Positions 63,548-64,000 of a DNA stretch of 64,000 nucleotides are shown piece after piece. The notes beneath the pieces are model-generated. The model worked only from the letters and a program-made list of their open reading frames with translations. It made no database searches and was not told the DNA's origin. The stretch's first letter is position 1. Each line of letters starts with the position of its first letter. A program made the position numbers and the translations under genes. This stretch comes from Paracoccus sediminis (lineage in GTDB: Bacteria > Pseudomonadota > Alphaproteobacteria > Rhodobacterales > Rhodobacteraceae). The stretch spans positions 1-64,000 of the forward strand of contig NZ_FZNM01000013.1 in assembly GCF_900188295.1 (NCBI RefSeq). Reading direction: 5' to 3'.

Positions 63548-64000
63548 TGAACGCGCTCGCCTTTCCCGGCTCGATCCCCGATCCTGCGCAGGCGGCCGAG
63601 ATCCGCCTGCGTGTCCTCAGCCTCGGCGCCGGCGTCCAGTCGACCACGCTCGCCCTCATGGCTGCCCATGGCGAGATCGGCCCGATGCCGGATTGCGCGA
63701 TCTTCGCGGACACCGGCTGGGAGCCGAACGCGGTCTATGAGCATCTTGCCTGGCTGGGATCGCCGAATGTCCTGCCATTCCCCATCCATATCGTCTCGGC
63801 CGGGGATATCCGCGCCGATCTGCTCACCGGCGCACGCGGCGAGCGGTGGGCCTCGATCCCCGCCTTCACACGCACGGTCGCGCCCGCTGGGACTGAACTA
63901 CCCGTCTATGATGAAGACGAGAACGGCGAACCCGTCATTGTCGGTTCCCGCGTCCTGGCAGGTGAGCGGATCAGCATTGGCATGATCCGCCGCCAATGCA
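63544..64000 (+). CDS. PP-loop ATPase of the PAPS reductase-like family, truncated by window end
   Basis: 152 codons are visible and the frame is open to the edge. RLRVLSLGAGVQSTTLALMAA is the PP-loop (in parts), a variant of SGGxDS, and PDCAIFADTGWEPNAVYEHLAWL follows as in PAPS reductase/FAD synthetase-like proteins of phages and integrative elements. Later come HIVSAGDIRADLL and MIRRQC near the edge. Members of this group act in nucleotide- or sulfur-transfer reactions, including DNA modification systems. No product can be assigned with certainty. The ATG overlaps the ArdC stop. Confidence 0.8.
   Translation, partial: MMNALAFPGSIPDPAQAAEIRLRVLSLGAGVQSTTLALMAAHGEIGPMPDCAIFADTGWEPNAVYEHLAWLGSPNVLPFPIHIVSAGDIRADLLTGARGERWASIPAFTRTVAPAGTELPVYDEDENGEPVIVGSRVLAGERISIGMIRRQC

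Overview
The window looks like a chromosomal segment of a GC-rich alphaproteobacterium of the Rhodobacteraceae, most probably Paracoccus or a close relative. The basis is gene content and style: a complete beta-hydroxyaspartate cycle cluster (bhcR, bhcABCD, as known from Paracoccus denitrificans), heme A synthase, a split methionine synthase, the hairpin-plus-GGATAT intergenic elements common in Rhodobacterales, and tightly packed GC-rich genes with ATGA overlaps. The genus call is from memory of these families, not from a search.

Layout. (1) 1-4455: the right end of an integrated element with phage-like remnants, a HicA/DUF1902 toxin-antitoxin pair, two ribbon-helix-helix proteins around a repeat-rich operator, a winged-helix protein and a tyrosine integrase. 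It abuts an intact CAT-anticodon tRNA at 4455-4530. (2) 4641-10333: housekeeping genes purM, purN, a ThiE-like gene, a TrmJ-like RNA methyltransferase, ctaA and an M32 carboxypeptidase. (3) 10365-30969: purine catabolism with the beta-hydroxyaspartate cycle embedded in it. (4) 31042-43959: manC, split metH, a polyamine-type binding protein, an operon of P-loop ATPase-metA-ppk2-SDR, a FadL-like porin and guaB. (5) 44186-45883: adenine deaminase. (6) 45952-55048: an island bounded by two 3' fragments of tRNA-Arg(CCG), carrying a type III restriction-modification system, an HNH nuclease, a helicase-like protein and its integrase. (7) 55227 to the end: a second island in tandem, with a P4-type integrase, a toxin-antitoxin locus broken by an IS66 element, a metal efflux pair, a P-loop kinase, ArdC and a truncated PP-loop ATPase.

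How it works together. AdeC, GuaD, 8-oxoguanine deaminase and XdhABC feed purines to urate. PuuD, HiuH and the UraD-PuuE fusion take urate to allantoate, and AllE acts on ureidoglycine. The expected end product is glyoxylate plus urea. The bhc enzymes turn two glyoxylate into one oxaloacetate. The bhcABCD genes run without a visible terminator into a urate/xanthine-type permease and 8-oxoguanine deaminase, so a glyoxylate-responsive regulator (BhcR) may also control purine uptake. A 41-bp element shared by the promoter regions of the purine permease azgA and of lysR/xdhA points to a second regulatory layer. The enzymes for allantoate to ureidoglycine and ureidoglycolate to glyoxylate are not in the window.

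All assignments rest on reading translated sequence and motifs by eye; no database search was run.
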